Shown one piece after another: positions 57,039-64,000 of a stretch of DNA of 64,000 bases. Each line of letters opens with the position of its first letter. The first letter of the stretch is position 1. Source of the DNA: Solimonas sp. (GTDB taxonomy: Bacteria > Pseudomonadota > Gammaproteobacteria > Nevskiales > Nevskiaceae); assembly GCA_030149365.1 (NCBI GenBank), contig JASBRP010000022.1, forward strand, positions 1 through 64,000, in the 5' to 3' direction. The translations under genes were made by a program, and so were the position numbers. A model generated the notes under the pieces. That model was not told the origin of the DNA. It saw only the letters and a program-made list of their open reading frames with translations, and did not search any database.

Positions 57039-57916
57039 GCGCGCAGCTCCGTACCGGTGAGTTGCAGGAACAGGTCTTCCAGCGTGCGAGGACGGATCTT
57101 CAGCTGCGCCAGCGACAAGCCGGCCGACAGCAGCGTCTGCACGGTGCCGTTGACGTCGGCGCTCATGATCTCCACGCGATCGGCACGGCGCACCAGCGCC
57201 AGCCCCTCGGGCTCACGACCATCGATCTCGGCGGCCGGCAGTTCCAGCACGCTGTCGTTGAAGTTGTCCGCCAGCAGTTGCTGCGGCGAGCCGCGGGCGA
57301 TGACATGGCCGTGATCCATGATCGCGATGTCGTCACAGAGGAGATAGGCCTCCTCCATGTAGTGCGTGGTCAGCACCACGGTCTTGCCACGGGCCTTGAT
57401 GCCCTGCACTAGCTCCCAGAAATTGCGCCGCGCCTGCGGATCGAGCCCGGTGGTCGGCTCGTCGAGAAAGACGATATCGGGATCGTTGACCAGGGCGATG
57501 GCCAGCAGCATGCGCTGGCGCTGGCCACCGGACAGCTTGCGGTGATCGCGGTCCAGGTATTCCTCGAGGCTGCAGGCCTCGATCAGCTGCTGCAGCGGCA
57601 ACGTTTTCTTGTAGAGCGAGGCGAAGAACTTGAGGTTCTCGCGCACCGTCAGGAAGTCCTGCAGCGCGGTGTACTGGAACTGGATACCGATGCGCTCACG
57701 ATATTCGGAGCCGATCGGCTGGCCACGGAACAGGATCTCGCCCGAGGTCGGGCGCACCAGGCCTTCCAGCATTTCCACCGTGGTGCTCTTGCCCGCGCCA
57801 TTGGGGCCGAGCAGGCCCAGGCATTGGCCTTCCTGCACGTCGAGGCTGACGCCGTCGACGGCCTTGACGCCGGGATAGTGCTTGCGCAGTTCGCGCGCGG
57901 AGAGGATGGCAGGCAC
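57035..57916 (-). CDS. ABC transporter ATP-binding protein (DrrA-like), first gene of operon
   Basis: 293-residue ATPase with Walker A GPNGAGKS (37-44), signature LSGGQRQRMLLAIAL, Walker B DIVFLDEPTTGLDP and a C-terminal extension as in DrrA. GTG start at 57916 with only a weak GAGAGA upstream. First gene of the fourteen-gene operon; weak initiation here could keep exporter levels low. The presence of a second exporter in the operon is unusual. Confidence 0.92.
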   Translation of the reverse strand: MPAILSARELRKHYPGVKAVDGVSLDVQEGQCLGLLGPNGAGKSTTVEMLEGLVRPTSGEILFRGQPIGSEYRERIGIQFQYTALQDFLTVRENLKFFASLYKKTLPLQQLIEACSLEEYLDRDHRKLSGGQRQRMLLAIALVNDPDIVFLDEPTTGLDPQARRNFWELVQGIKARGKTVVLTTHYMEEAYLLCDDIAIMDHGHVIARGSPQQLLADNFNDSVLELPAAEIDGREPEGLALVRRADRVEIMSADVNGTVQTLLSAGLSLAQLKIRPRTLEDLFLQLTGTELRA

Positions 57917-57991
57917 CGGCTATCTCTCGGCACCCACAGGGCCCGCTACGACGAGCGCGGCAACTGCAGAATCATGAGATGTATGGCGGCG

Positions 57992-58023
57992 CCAGGAATA
58001 AGCACGGATGATCCTGGAATAAG
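57992..58023 (-). promoter_or_regulatory. Direct repeat upstream of the lipid operon
   Basis: CCAGGAATAAG (57992-58002) and CCTGGAATAAG (58013-58023) differ at one base and are 21 bp apart start to start, two helical turns, so a protein dimer could bind one DNA face. They lie 76-107 bp before the first start codon of the operon, where an activator would bind. No regulator gene is beside them. Confidence 0.45.
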
Positions 58024-58488
58024 GTCGGCCGGCAGAAGATGCATCCGCGCACGGCAATCCCTTCGACAGCCTGTTCCCGCTTGGGCGATATCCGTCCATG
58101 AAATTGGAGCAAAATCTTCAAGCACATCAAAACCTCAATCGAGAACCCGCGATCTGTTGTCGCGATGCTCTCCGGACCTCTCCTGGTCGCACCTGCATCC
58201 CCACTGTGCCGCGAACACTTGTCAGCTTGTTTACCGCAAGCATTCCTCGCGCCAATTGTCGCGTGCGAGAAGCATTCTCGCTGTAGGTTTTTGGAGCACG
58301 GCGATGTACGGCATGGGAAGGACGATGAGTGGAGTTAATCCTCGCGCCTGTCGGGCCCGGATCTTTTTCGAGCGCAGGAGCCGCACCAAGGTGGCTGAGC
58401 ATCCTGCGATGAACGCGTCAGCAAGCGACATCATGCGTACATCACTGCCGAAATTTGTCAGCCATCGCCGATCGTCACACCTGCGATG

Positions 58489-58510
58489 CACTCCTTATAT
58501 ATAAGGAGTG
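58489..58510. promoter_or_regulatory. 22-bp perfect palindrome
   Basis: Arms CACTCCTTATA and TATAAGGAGTG, with no spacer. There is no T-run, so it is not a terminator. The size and AT-rich centre suit a dimeric repressor operator or a two-way promoter element. Confidence 0.5.
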
Positions 58511-58673
58511 ACATGCGGCTTTCGCAGCTTGATGCTGATGGCGGTCGCCACCGCATCCGTATCCCTGAAACGCCGCAGGCGTGTAGAAGGGTCATCAATG
58601 GAGCTTGAAAACAAGGGCCCGCATCCATGACATTTGTCTGGTCCCGACCAGAAAGTCCCACGCACCTGCCCAT

Positions 58674-58707
58674 GAAAAAGCCCGCCATGCGCAAGGCATG
58701 GCGGGCT
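58674..58707 (-). terminator. Rho-independent terminator of the lipoprotein gene
   Basis: Thirteen-bp perfect stem (AAGCCCGCCATGC and its complement) around a short loop, with five T on the minus-strand 3' side, 18 bp after the stop codon. Confidence 0.93.
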
Positions 58708-58724
58708 TGGGTTACAGCCGAAGC

Positions 58725-60029
58725 TTACTGCAGGTTCAGCGCCTGGTAGTTGGGCCGCAGCAACACGATCTCGCCTTCGCCTTCAGGAATGGTCGCGGTG
58801 CCTGCCGTCGCGTTGATCTCGACATCGCTGAACGACGCGTAGCTGTCATCCTCGGTGTCATGCAGACCTGCACAATCGTTGGTGTCCACGCGGATCGCCG
58901 ACGTCGCGAAGTTGCCGGCAATGAAGCTATAGCTGCCGTACTCAAGCCCCGGACCGCCGCAGGGCTCTTCGCCCTCGCCGACTTCGTCATCGCCCACGGG
59001 GTCGAGCATCAGGTAGCGGCCATCGGCAATGAACAGGAACTGCTGGACGTCAAGACTGCGAGCGCTGTTCTCGCCACGATCCAGCGCCCAGGCTCCGGAT
59101 AGGCCCGTGCCGTTGGCGACGCGGGTAAAGGGCAACTGCTCTTCCGCCGCAGGTTCGGTCTCCAGGTCCACCACGCGCACGTTGAGATTGCCGTCATTCA
59201 AGCTGAGGTAGATGCGCTCGCTGCCCTGGATATGGCTCAGGCCCCATTCGCCATTGGTGTCGAGGCCGGCATCGGCGCTGATCTCACCAGTCTGCGGATT
59301 CCAGTTGATGCTGCCGCGTTCGATGCCGGGCCAGCCGCTGTCATCCTCTTCGCCGAATTCACCCATCAGGTAGTTGCCCTGGTCGTCGAAACGAAAGGCG
59401 ATCAACTCATCATCGGAAAACTGGATCAGGTGATACCCGGCCAGGTCCTTGTAGAACTGTGCCTTGAAATGCGCCAGGGCCTGCTCCGGGCTCACCACTT
59501 CACCGCCCGCCGCGGTGGATACGTTGGCGAGCGCGGTGTTGGCCGCGAAGGCCGCCGGATCGGCGGTCAACTCAATCTGTGCGGCGGCCTGCGAGGTCAG
59601 CGCGGTACCGGCCGTTGCCGGGATCGAGAGGCCGTTGTCGGGATTGCCATCGCTGTCCAGGGACTGCAGCAGGACCAGCAGGTTGGTCACCAACGTCTGG
59701 CGCTGGTCATCGGTGAGCTCGTTGGCGGCGGCCGCGATCTGCAGCGGGGTGATCGTCGTGCTGCTGCCCGTCGCCGTCACCGATCCCAGGGTCAATTGCC
59801 CGATCCGGAAGGTGACCGTGTCGTTTGGGTTGTACTGGAAGCGCCCCTGGGCATCGGTGGTGCCCGTCACGCCGCTGCTGGTGCTGTACTGGATGCCGCC
59901 CACCGGCCCGTCCGTCAGCACGCCCGTCGAACTACCAACCGGCGCAGCTTCACCGCCACCACCACCACAGCCGGCCAATCCGAAAAGCGCCGCAGCGCCG
60001 AGCACAGACGAAATCATCAACTTCTTCAT
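58725..60029 (-). CDS. Hypothetical lipoprotein with carboxypeptidase-regulatory-like domain
   Basis: 434-residue exported protein with a signal peptide ending in LAGC (lipidated Cys21), then a glycine run. Residues about 35-80 (GVLTDGPVGGIQY, TGTTDAQGRFQY) resemble the Ig-like carboxypeptidase-regulatory fold found in surface lipoproteins. The remainder is acidic and rich in beta strands, without a known catalytic motif. GGGAGAG precedes the ATG. It has its own promoter candidate, leader hairpin and terminator, so it is monocistronic. Confidence 0.78.
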   Translation of the reverse strand: MKKLMISSVLGAAALFGLAGCGGGGGEAAPVGSSTGVLTDGPVGGIQYSTSSGVTGTTDAQGRFQYNPNDTVTFRIGQLTLGSVTATGSSTTITPLQIAAAANELTDDQRQTLVTNLLVLLQSLDSDGNPDNGLSIPATAGTALTSQAAAQIELTADPAAFAANTALANVSTAAGGEVVSPEQALAHFKAQFYKDLAGYHLIQFSDDELIAFRFDDQGNYLMGEFGEEDDSGWPGIERGSINWNPQTGEISADAGLDTNGEWGLSHIQGSERIYLSLNDGNLNVRVVDLETEPAAEEQLPFTRVANGTGLSGAWALDRGENSARSLDVQQFLFIADGRYLMLDPVGDDEVGEGEEPCGGPGLEYGSYSFIAGNFATSAIRVDTNDCAGLHDTEDDSYASFSDVEINATAGTATIPEGEGEIVLLRPNYQALNLQ

Positions 60030-60115
60030 ATCTGACCACTCTCCCTGTTGTCTTGGAATGATCGGTCTCGTCCATGCGGAACCTGATGCTGCGGTCCGAA
60101 TGGCGATGGCCGATG

Positions 60116-60193
60116 GACACCTCCTCAGGTGTCAGGGTGGATCATTCAAGGAAGAATGGTTCATTACAAGTAACCCGGCATTTCATTTGCCAA
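60116..60193 (-). promoter_or_regulatory. Promoter candidate and leader hairpin of the lipoprotein gene
   Basis: On the minus strand TTGGCA (60193-60188) and TGTAAT (60168-60163) each match consensus at five of six, but the spacer is 19 bp. Downstream lies a GACACCT/AGGTGTC inverted repeat with a 4-base loop (60116-60133) in the leader. Confidence 0.35.
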
Positions 60194-60252
60194 ATTACTC
60201 ACGAAGGACCGGGCATCGAGGCGCTTTCCCCCGCTACCGGGCGGGCGCAAGA

Positions 60253-60285
60253 AAGGGGGCGCGGAATCCGCGCCCCCTTTTCTTA
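60253..60285. terminator. Terminator downstream of lon
   Basis: Strong stem of AGGGGGCGCGG against its complement around AT, with A and T runs on both sides; it lies 12 bp after the lon stop codon. Confidence 0.9.
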
Positions 60286-60296
60286 ACGCTCACCGT

Positions 60297-62705
60297 TCAA
60301 TGAGCTCTGGCACCCTCGCCCGACCCCTCGGCCGGATTGGCCGGGGCCGCCGGCGTCTCGGATTCCGGCTTGGGCTCCGGCAGACGCTCCAGGGCCAGCT
60401 TCAGCACGTCCTCGATCCAGCGGACCGGTTCGATGTTGAGCTTGCTCTTCACGTTGTCCGGGATGTCGGCCAGGTCCTTGACGTTCTCCTGCGGGATGAT
60501 CACGGTCTGGATGCCGCCACGCTGGGCCGCGAGCATCTTTTCCTTGAGACCCCCGATGGGCAGCACCTCGCCGCGCAGCGTGATCTCGCCGGTCATGGCG
60601 ACATCGGCCCGCACCGGGATACCGGTGAGCGCGGACACCAGCGCCGTGCACATGGCGATACCGGCGGAGGGGCCGTCCTTGGGCGTGGCGCCCTCGGGCA
60701 CGTGCACGTGCAGGTCGTTCTTGGCATAGAACTCCGGGTCGATGCCCAGCACCTTGGCGCGCGAGCGCACCACCGTCAGGGCCGCCTGGATGGACTCCTG
60801 CATGACGTTGCCCAGCGAACCGGTCTGCGTCATCTTGCCCTTGCCCGGCGTCAGCGCCGACTCGATGGTCAGCAGCTCGCCACCGACCTCGGTCCAGGCC
60901 AGGCCGGTGACCTGGCCGATCTGGTTCTTCTCTTCGGCGCGGCCGTAGCGGTACTGCGGGACGCCAAGGAACTTGTCGAGGTTCTTGTCGGTGACCTTGA
61001 CCTTTTTGTCGGCCGGCTTGAGCAGCAGCTGCTTGACGGTCTTGCGGGCGATCTTGCTGACGTGCTGCTCCAGCTTGCGCACGCCGGCTTCCCGCGTATA
61101 GGTGCGCACGACGGCACGCAGGGCGCTGTCGCTGATCTCCAGCTCTCCGTCCTTCAGGCCGTTCTGCTTCATCTGCTTGGGCACGAGGTACTGGCGGGCG
61201 ATGTTGACCTTCTCATCTTCCGTGTAGCCCGGCAGGCGGATGACTTCCATGCGGTCCAGCAGTGGACCGGGGATGTTCAGCGTGTTGGCCGTGGCGATGA
61301 ACATGACGTCGGACAGGTCGAAGTCCACCTCCAGGTAGTGATCCTGGAAGGTCGCGTTCTGCTCCGGGTCCAGCACCTCCAGCAGCGCCGACGACGGGTC
61401 GCCGCGGAAGTCCATGCTCATCTTGTCGATTTCGTCGAGCAGGAACAGCGGGTTCTTCACGCCCACCTTGGACAGGTTCTGGACGATCTTGCCCGGCATG
61501 GAGCCGATGTAGGTACGGCGGTGACCGCGGATCTCCGCCTCGTCACGCACGCCGCCCAGCGACATGCGCACGAACTTGCGGTTGACCGACTCGGCGATGC
61601 TGCGGCCGAGCGAGGTCTTGCCCACGCCGGGAGGACCGACCAGGCACAGGATCGGACCCTTGATCTTCTTCACGCGGGACTGGACTGCGAGATACTCGAC
61701 GATGCGTTCCTTGACCTTCTCCAGGCCATAGTGGTCCGCATCCAGCTTGTCCTGGCAGGCCTTGAGGTCGATGACGGTCTTGCTGCGCCGCTTCCACGGC
61801 ATCTGCGTCAGCCAATCCAGGTAGTTGCGCACCACCGTGGCCTCGGCGGACATCGCCGGCATCATCTTCAGCTTGTTGAGCTCGGCACGGGCCTTGATCT
61901 TGGCCTCCTTGTGCATGCCGGAGCGCTCGACCTTCTGGGTCAGCTCCTCCAGCTCGCTGGGGCCGTCCTCGTTGTCACCCAGTTCCTTCTGGATGGCCTT
62001 CATCTGCTCGTTGAGGTAGTACTCGCGCTGGTTCTTCTCCATCTGCTGCTTCACGCGCGAGCGGATCTTCTTCTCGATCTGCAGCACGTCGATCTCGCCT
62101 TCCAGCTGCGAGGCCACGTGCTCGAGGCGCGGCTTGGGCTCCTGGATCTCCAGGACCTGCTGCTTGTCCTCCAGCTTGAGGTTCAGGTGCGCGGCGATGG
62201 TGTCGGCCAGGCGGCCGGGCGAGTCCATGCTGGCCAGCGACGGCAGCAGCTCGGCCGGGATCTTCTTGTTGAGCTTGGAGTACTGCTCGAACTGGGCCAG
62301 GATCGAGCGCGTCATCGCGTCGATCTCCTTGTCGTCGGTGACCGTGCTCGGGTCTTCCGGCAGGGGCTGGCAGTCGGCGACGAGGAATTCTCCGCCGAAA
62401 TCCAGGCGGGTCACGCGGGCGCGGCGCACACCCTCCACCAGCACCTTCACGGTGCCGTCGGGCAGCTTGAGCATCTGCAGGATGCTGGCCAGGGTGCCGA
62501 CCTCGTAGAGGTCCTTTTCGGCAGGATCGTCGGTGTCGGCCGTGCGTTGGGCAAGCAGCAGGATGCGCTTGTCGTGCTGCATGGCTGCCGACAGCGCCTT
62601 GATGGATTTCTCGCGGCCCACGAACAACGGAATCGCCATGTGGGGGAAGACCACCACATCGCGAAGCGGGAGTACGGGTGCGGAACGGTCGGTCAGAGTT
62701 TCCAC
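60297..62705 (-). CDS. lon: ATP-dependent protease Lon
   Basis: Heat-shock serine-lysine protease that degrades misfolded and regulatory proteins. 802 residues: N-domain 1-310, AAA+ module with Walker A GPPGVGKT (357-364) and Walker B FLLDEID, protease domain with Ser680 (KDGPSAG) and Lys723. The GTG start at 62705 with AGGAAG upstream gives the family N-terminus [20 protein letters not shown]; a further ATG 12 codons upstream lacks a ribosome binding site. A sigma-32-like promoter lies upstream. Confidence 0.96.
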   Translation of the reverse strand: METLTDRSAPVLPLRDVVVFPHMAIPLFVGREKSIKALSAAMQHDKRILLLAQRTADTDDPAEKDLYEVGTLASILQMLKLPDGTVKVLVEGVRRARVTRLDFGGEFLVADCQPLPEDPSTVTDDKEIDAMTRSILAQFEQYSKLNKKIPAELLPSLASMDSPGRLADTIAAHLNLKLEDKQQVLEIQEPKPRLEHVASQLEGEIDVLQIEKKIRSRVKQQMEKNQREYYLNEQMKAIQKELGDNEDGPSELEELTQKVERSGMHKEAKIKARAELNKLKMMPAMSAEATVVRNYLDWLTQMPWKRRSKTVIDLKACQDKLDADHYGLEKVKERIVEYLAVQSRVKKIKGPILCLVGPPGVGKTSLGRSIAESVNRKFVRMSLGGVRDEAEIRGHRRTYIGSMPGKIVQNLSKVGVKNPLFLLDEIDKMSMDFRGDPSSALLEVLDPEQNATFQDHYLEVDFDLSDVMFIATANTLNIPGPLLDRMEVIRLPGYTEDEKVNIARQYLVPKQMKQNGLKDGELEISDSALRAVVRTYTREAGVRKLEQHVSKIARKTVKQLLLKPADKKVKVTDKNLDKFLGVPQYRYGRAEEKNQIGQVTGLAWTEVGGELLTIESALTPGKGKMTQTGSLGNVMQESIQAALTVVRSRAKVLGIDPEFYAKNDLHVHVPEGATPKDGPSAGIAMCTALVSALTGIPVRADVAMTGEITLRGEVLPIGGLKEKMLAAQRGGIQTVIIPQENVKDLADIPDNVKSKLNIEPVRWIEDVLKLALERLPEPKPESETPAAPANPAEGSGEGARAH

Positions 62706-62751
62706 GGATCTTCCTGTTGGGGTTGCCGCATTATGCCGCAACCCTGCTGAA

Positions 62752-62777
62752 ATGCGGCCACTCCCCGAAGAATCAAG
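62752..62777 (-). promoter_or_regulatory. Sigma-32 (heat shock)-like promoter of lon
   Basis: On the minus strand CTTGAT (62777-62772), 14-bp spacer, CCGCAT (62757-62752) followed by TT. This matches CTTGAA-N13-15-CCCCAT at ten of twelve positions. A sigma-70-type CATAAT at 62735-62730 lies just downstream. Confidence 0.6.
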
Positions 62778-62846
62778 AGCGCTGCGCCGCGGTGGTCAAG
62801 TGCTTTCTGAAGAAGCAAGTCCTGTGCCCTGATCAGGAAGGAGAAT

Positions 62847-64000
62847 TCACTTCACCAGGAAAGCAGCCTCAGGCGTGCGACCGCGCCGGCCGTCCTCGGC
62901 CTCCAGCTCGGCCCAGACCCTCTGCCGCCCTCGGGCCAGGGGCCAGAGGTAGCGGTCTCCTTCGACCGTCACCGGCGGGCCGTCGTTCACATGCCAGGTG
63001 GTCCGCCGCAGCGGGCGGTCCCATTCGGCCAGGAATTCGAAGGCCTCCAGGCGGTCCGGGATACGCGGGTCCATGGCCAGCATCAGGCCCTCGAAGGGCT
63101 GGCTGAGCCGCGGCTCGGCCGGCAGGGTCTCGGTCACCACTGCCGGCTCGGGCAGCTCCGGCCGCCGGTGGCCGCTGCGCAGGGCCCGGTCCAGCGGCCG
63201 GTCCGGCGGCAGCCGCGCCAGCAGCGAGCGGGTCAGCAGCGCCGGGCCCTGGGCGCCGGTGATGCCGTCGGTCTCGCGGCCGGAGAGGTTGCCCATCCAG
63301 GCCCCGACCAGCCAGCGGCCGTTGTAGGCCACGGTCCAGGCGTCGCGGTAGTCGCTGGAGGTGCCGGTCTTCACCGCCGTCTCGGCCGGAAAGCGCAGCA
63401 GGCCACCGTCGCCGAACTCCAGCAGGCGCGCCTGGGGGTCGGAGATGATCTCGCTGATGGCACGCGCAGCCGGCGGCTGGATCAGCGTCCGCAGCGGGCG
63501 CGGCGCCGGGTCGTTCTCCAGCAGGGTCAGCGGCTGCCAGCGCCCGCCCCGCGCCAGCGCGGTATAGGCCTGCACCAGCTGGAACAGCGAGACTTCGCCG
63601 TTGCCCAGGGCGATGCCGTCGCCGTAGAAGTCCGGGTGACGCGACAGGCCCGCCATGCCCATCACCTGCAGGCGCTGCAGGAAGGCCTCGCCGCCGACGA
63701 ACTGCAGGGTCTTGAGCGCCGGGATGTTCAGCGAATTGCCCAGGGCCTCGCGCAAGCTCACGCGGCCATAGTGCATGCGGCTGTAGTTGCGGTACTCGTG
63801 CAGGCCGGCGTTGACACGCTCGGTCAAGCGGCTGTCGTCCAGCACCGTGTCGGCGTTCCAGCCCTTCTCGATCGCCAGGGCGTAGAGCAGGGGCTTCAGC
63901 GTGGAGCCTGGCTGGCGCAGCGCCTGCACCGCGTCCACGCCGATCACGTCCGGGTGCTCGTCGTCGACCGTGGCGTAGGCGCGCACGCGGTTGTCCTGCA
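62847..64000 (-). CDS. pbpC: Penicillin-binding protein 1C, C-terminal part (5' end outside window)
   Basis: Incomplete; the frame is open through position 64000. The visible 380-odd residues cover the transpeptidase domain with GSTLKPLLY (SxxK), SLNIPA (SxN) and VKTGTSSDYRDAW (KTG), then the C-terminal BiPBP domain (from about KATWHVNDG on). This C-terminal domain and FVGGEAFLQRLQ-type spacing are typical of PbpC, a bifunctional glycosyltransferase/transpeptidase-type enzyme. It is upstream of lon in the same direction, 141 bp away. Confidence 0.9.
   Translation of the reverse strand, partial: QDNRVRAYATVDDEHPDVIGVDAVQALRQPGSTLKPLLYALAIEKGWNADTVLDDSRLTERVNAGLHEYRNYSRMHYGRVSLREALGNSLNIPALKTLQFVGGEAFLQRLQVMGMAGLSRHPDFYGDGIALGNGEVSLFQLVQAYTALARGGRWQPLTLLENDPAPRPLRTLIQPPAARAISEIISDPQARLLEFGDGGLLRFPAETAVKTGTSSDYRDAWTVAYNGRWLVGAWMGNLSGRETDGITGAQGPALLTRSLLARLPPDRPLDRALRSGHRRPELPEPAVVTETLPAEPRLSQPFEGLMLAMDPRIPDRLEAFEFLAEWDRPLRRTTWHVNDGPPVTVEGDRYLWPLARGRQRVWAELEAEDGRRGRTPEAAFLVK

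Larger units (their letters stand above)
57917..58724. other. 808-bp gene-free region upstream of the lipid operon
   Basis: No credible gene. The composition is visibly less GC-rich than the surroundings. It contains the direct repeat at 57992-58023, the 22-bp palindrome at 58489-58510, a 16-nt inverted repeat TCTGGTCCCGACCAGA (58637-58652) and the lipoprotein terminator. Short reading frames on both strands have no recognisable product or ribosome binding site. It may be the remnant of a lost gene, or the full regulatory region of the operon. Confidence 0.6.

Noticed and set aside
58098-58694. Short open frames on both strands in the 808-bp gap
   Set aside because: No ribosome binding site, no domain, and codon use like random sequence.
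60300-62750. 816-codon open frame antisense to lon
   Set aside because: Mirror of the lon reading frame; composition (Leu/Asp/Val/His-rich) is that of an antisense artefact.

Overview
The window is 64 kb of high-GC, densely coding chromosome from a gammaproteobacterium. The gene orders yceD-rpmF-plsX, maf/HAD/rluC/rne, msbA-lpxK-ycaR-kdsB, gloB-methyltransferase-rnhA-dnaQ and fadB-fadA are gammaproteobacterial. Gene content and protein flavour suggest the Nevskiales/Xanthomonadales side of the class (a Solimonas- or Nevskia-like organism), but no marker here settles the genus. No rRNA, tRNA, CRISPR array, transposase, integrase or phage gene was seen.

Layout. 0.1-2.3 kb: type II secretion gspF and a TauE/SafE permease. 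2.3-11.1 kb: plsX, rpmF and yceD (minus strand, with a good sigma-70 promoter at 4206-4234), Maf, a HAD phosphatase, rluC, then rne with a structured leader and ugd. 11.1-15.0 kb: the lipid A/KDO operon msbA-lpxK-ycaR-kdsB. 15.1-23.4 kb: HIT protein, enoyl-CoA hydratase, TetR regulator, MAPEG protein, PQQ-type sugar dehydrogenase, NAD-type isocitrate dehydrogenase and fadBA. 23.4-34.0 kb: a lysine/alanine-rich histone H1-like protein, an ArsR-methyltransferase fusion, a DUF4393-like protein, DUF445, dnaQ, rnhA, a YafS-like methyltransferase, gloB, two unknown membrane proteins and a possible 49-residue ORF. 58.7-64 kb: a lipoprotein, lon with a heat-shock-type promoter, and the 3' part of pbpC.

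The outstanding region is 34.1-57.9 kb: fourteen minus-strand genes, mostly overlapping or nearly so, that look like one operon for making, decorating and exporting a polyketide or fatty-acyl glycolipid. In order of transcription they are a DrrA-like ABC ATPase, an ABC-2 permease, a 2358-residue synthase (two nitronate-monooxygenase/PfaD-like ER domains, KS, AT, two ACPs, KR), a 1453-residue synthase (KS, AT, DH, phosphopantetheinyl transferase), a free ACP, a GT1-type glycosyltransferase, an alpha/beta hydrolase, a PapA-like acyltransferase, a membrane fusion protein, a MacB-type ATPase, two FtsX-type permeases, a second PapA-like acyltransferase and a TolC-family outer membrane protein. The ACP and KR domains are of the polyunsaturated-fatty-acid-synthase type. 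The two synthases together carry a full reducing set (KS, AT, KR, DH, ER, ACP, PPTase). The exporter part parallels the cyanobacterial heterocyst glycolipid exporter DevBCA-HgdD. I infer a secreted or outer-membrane acylated glycolipid made by a PUFA-synthase-like system; I do not know a characterised cluster with this exact architecture.

The promoter side of this operon opens onto an 808-bp gene-free stretch containing an 11-bp direct repeat spaced 21 bp (57992-58023) and a 22-bp perfect palindrome (58489-58510), which are candidate control sites.
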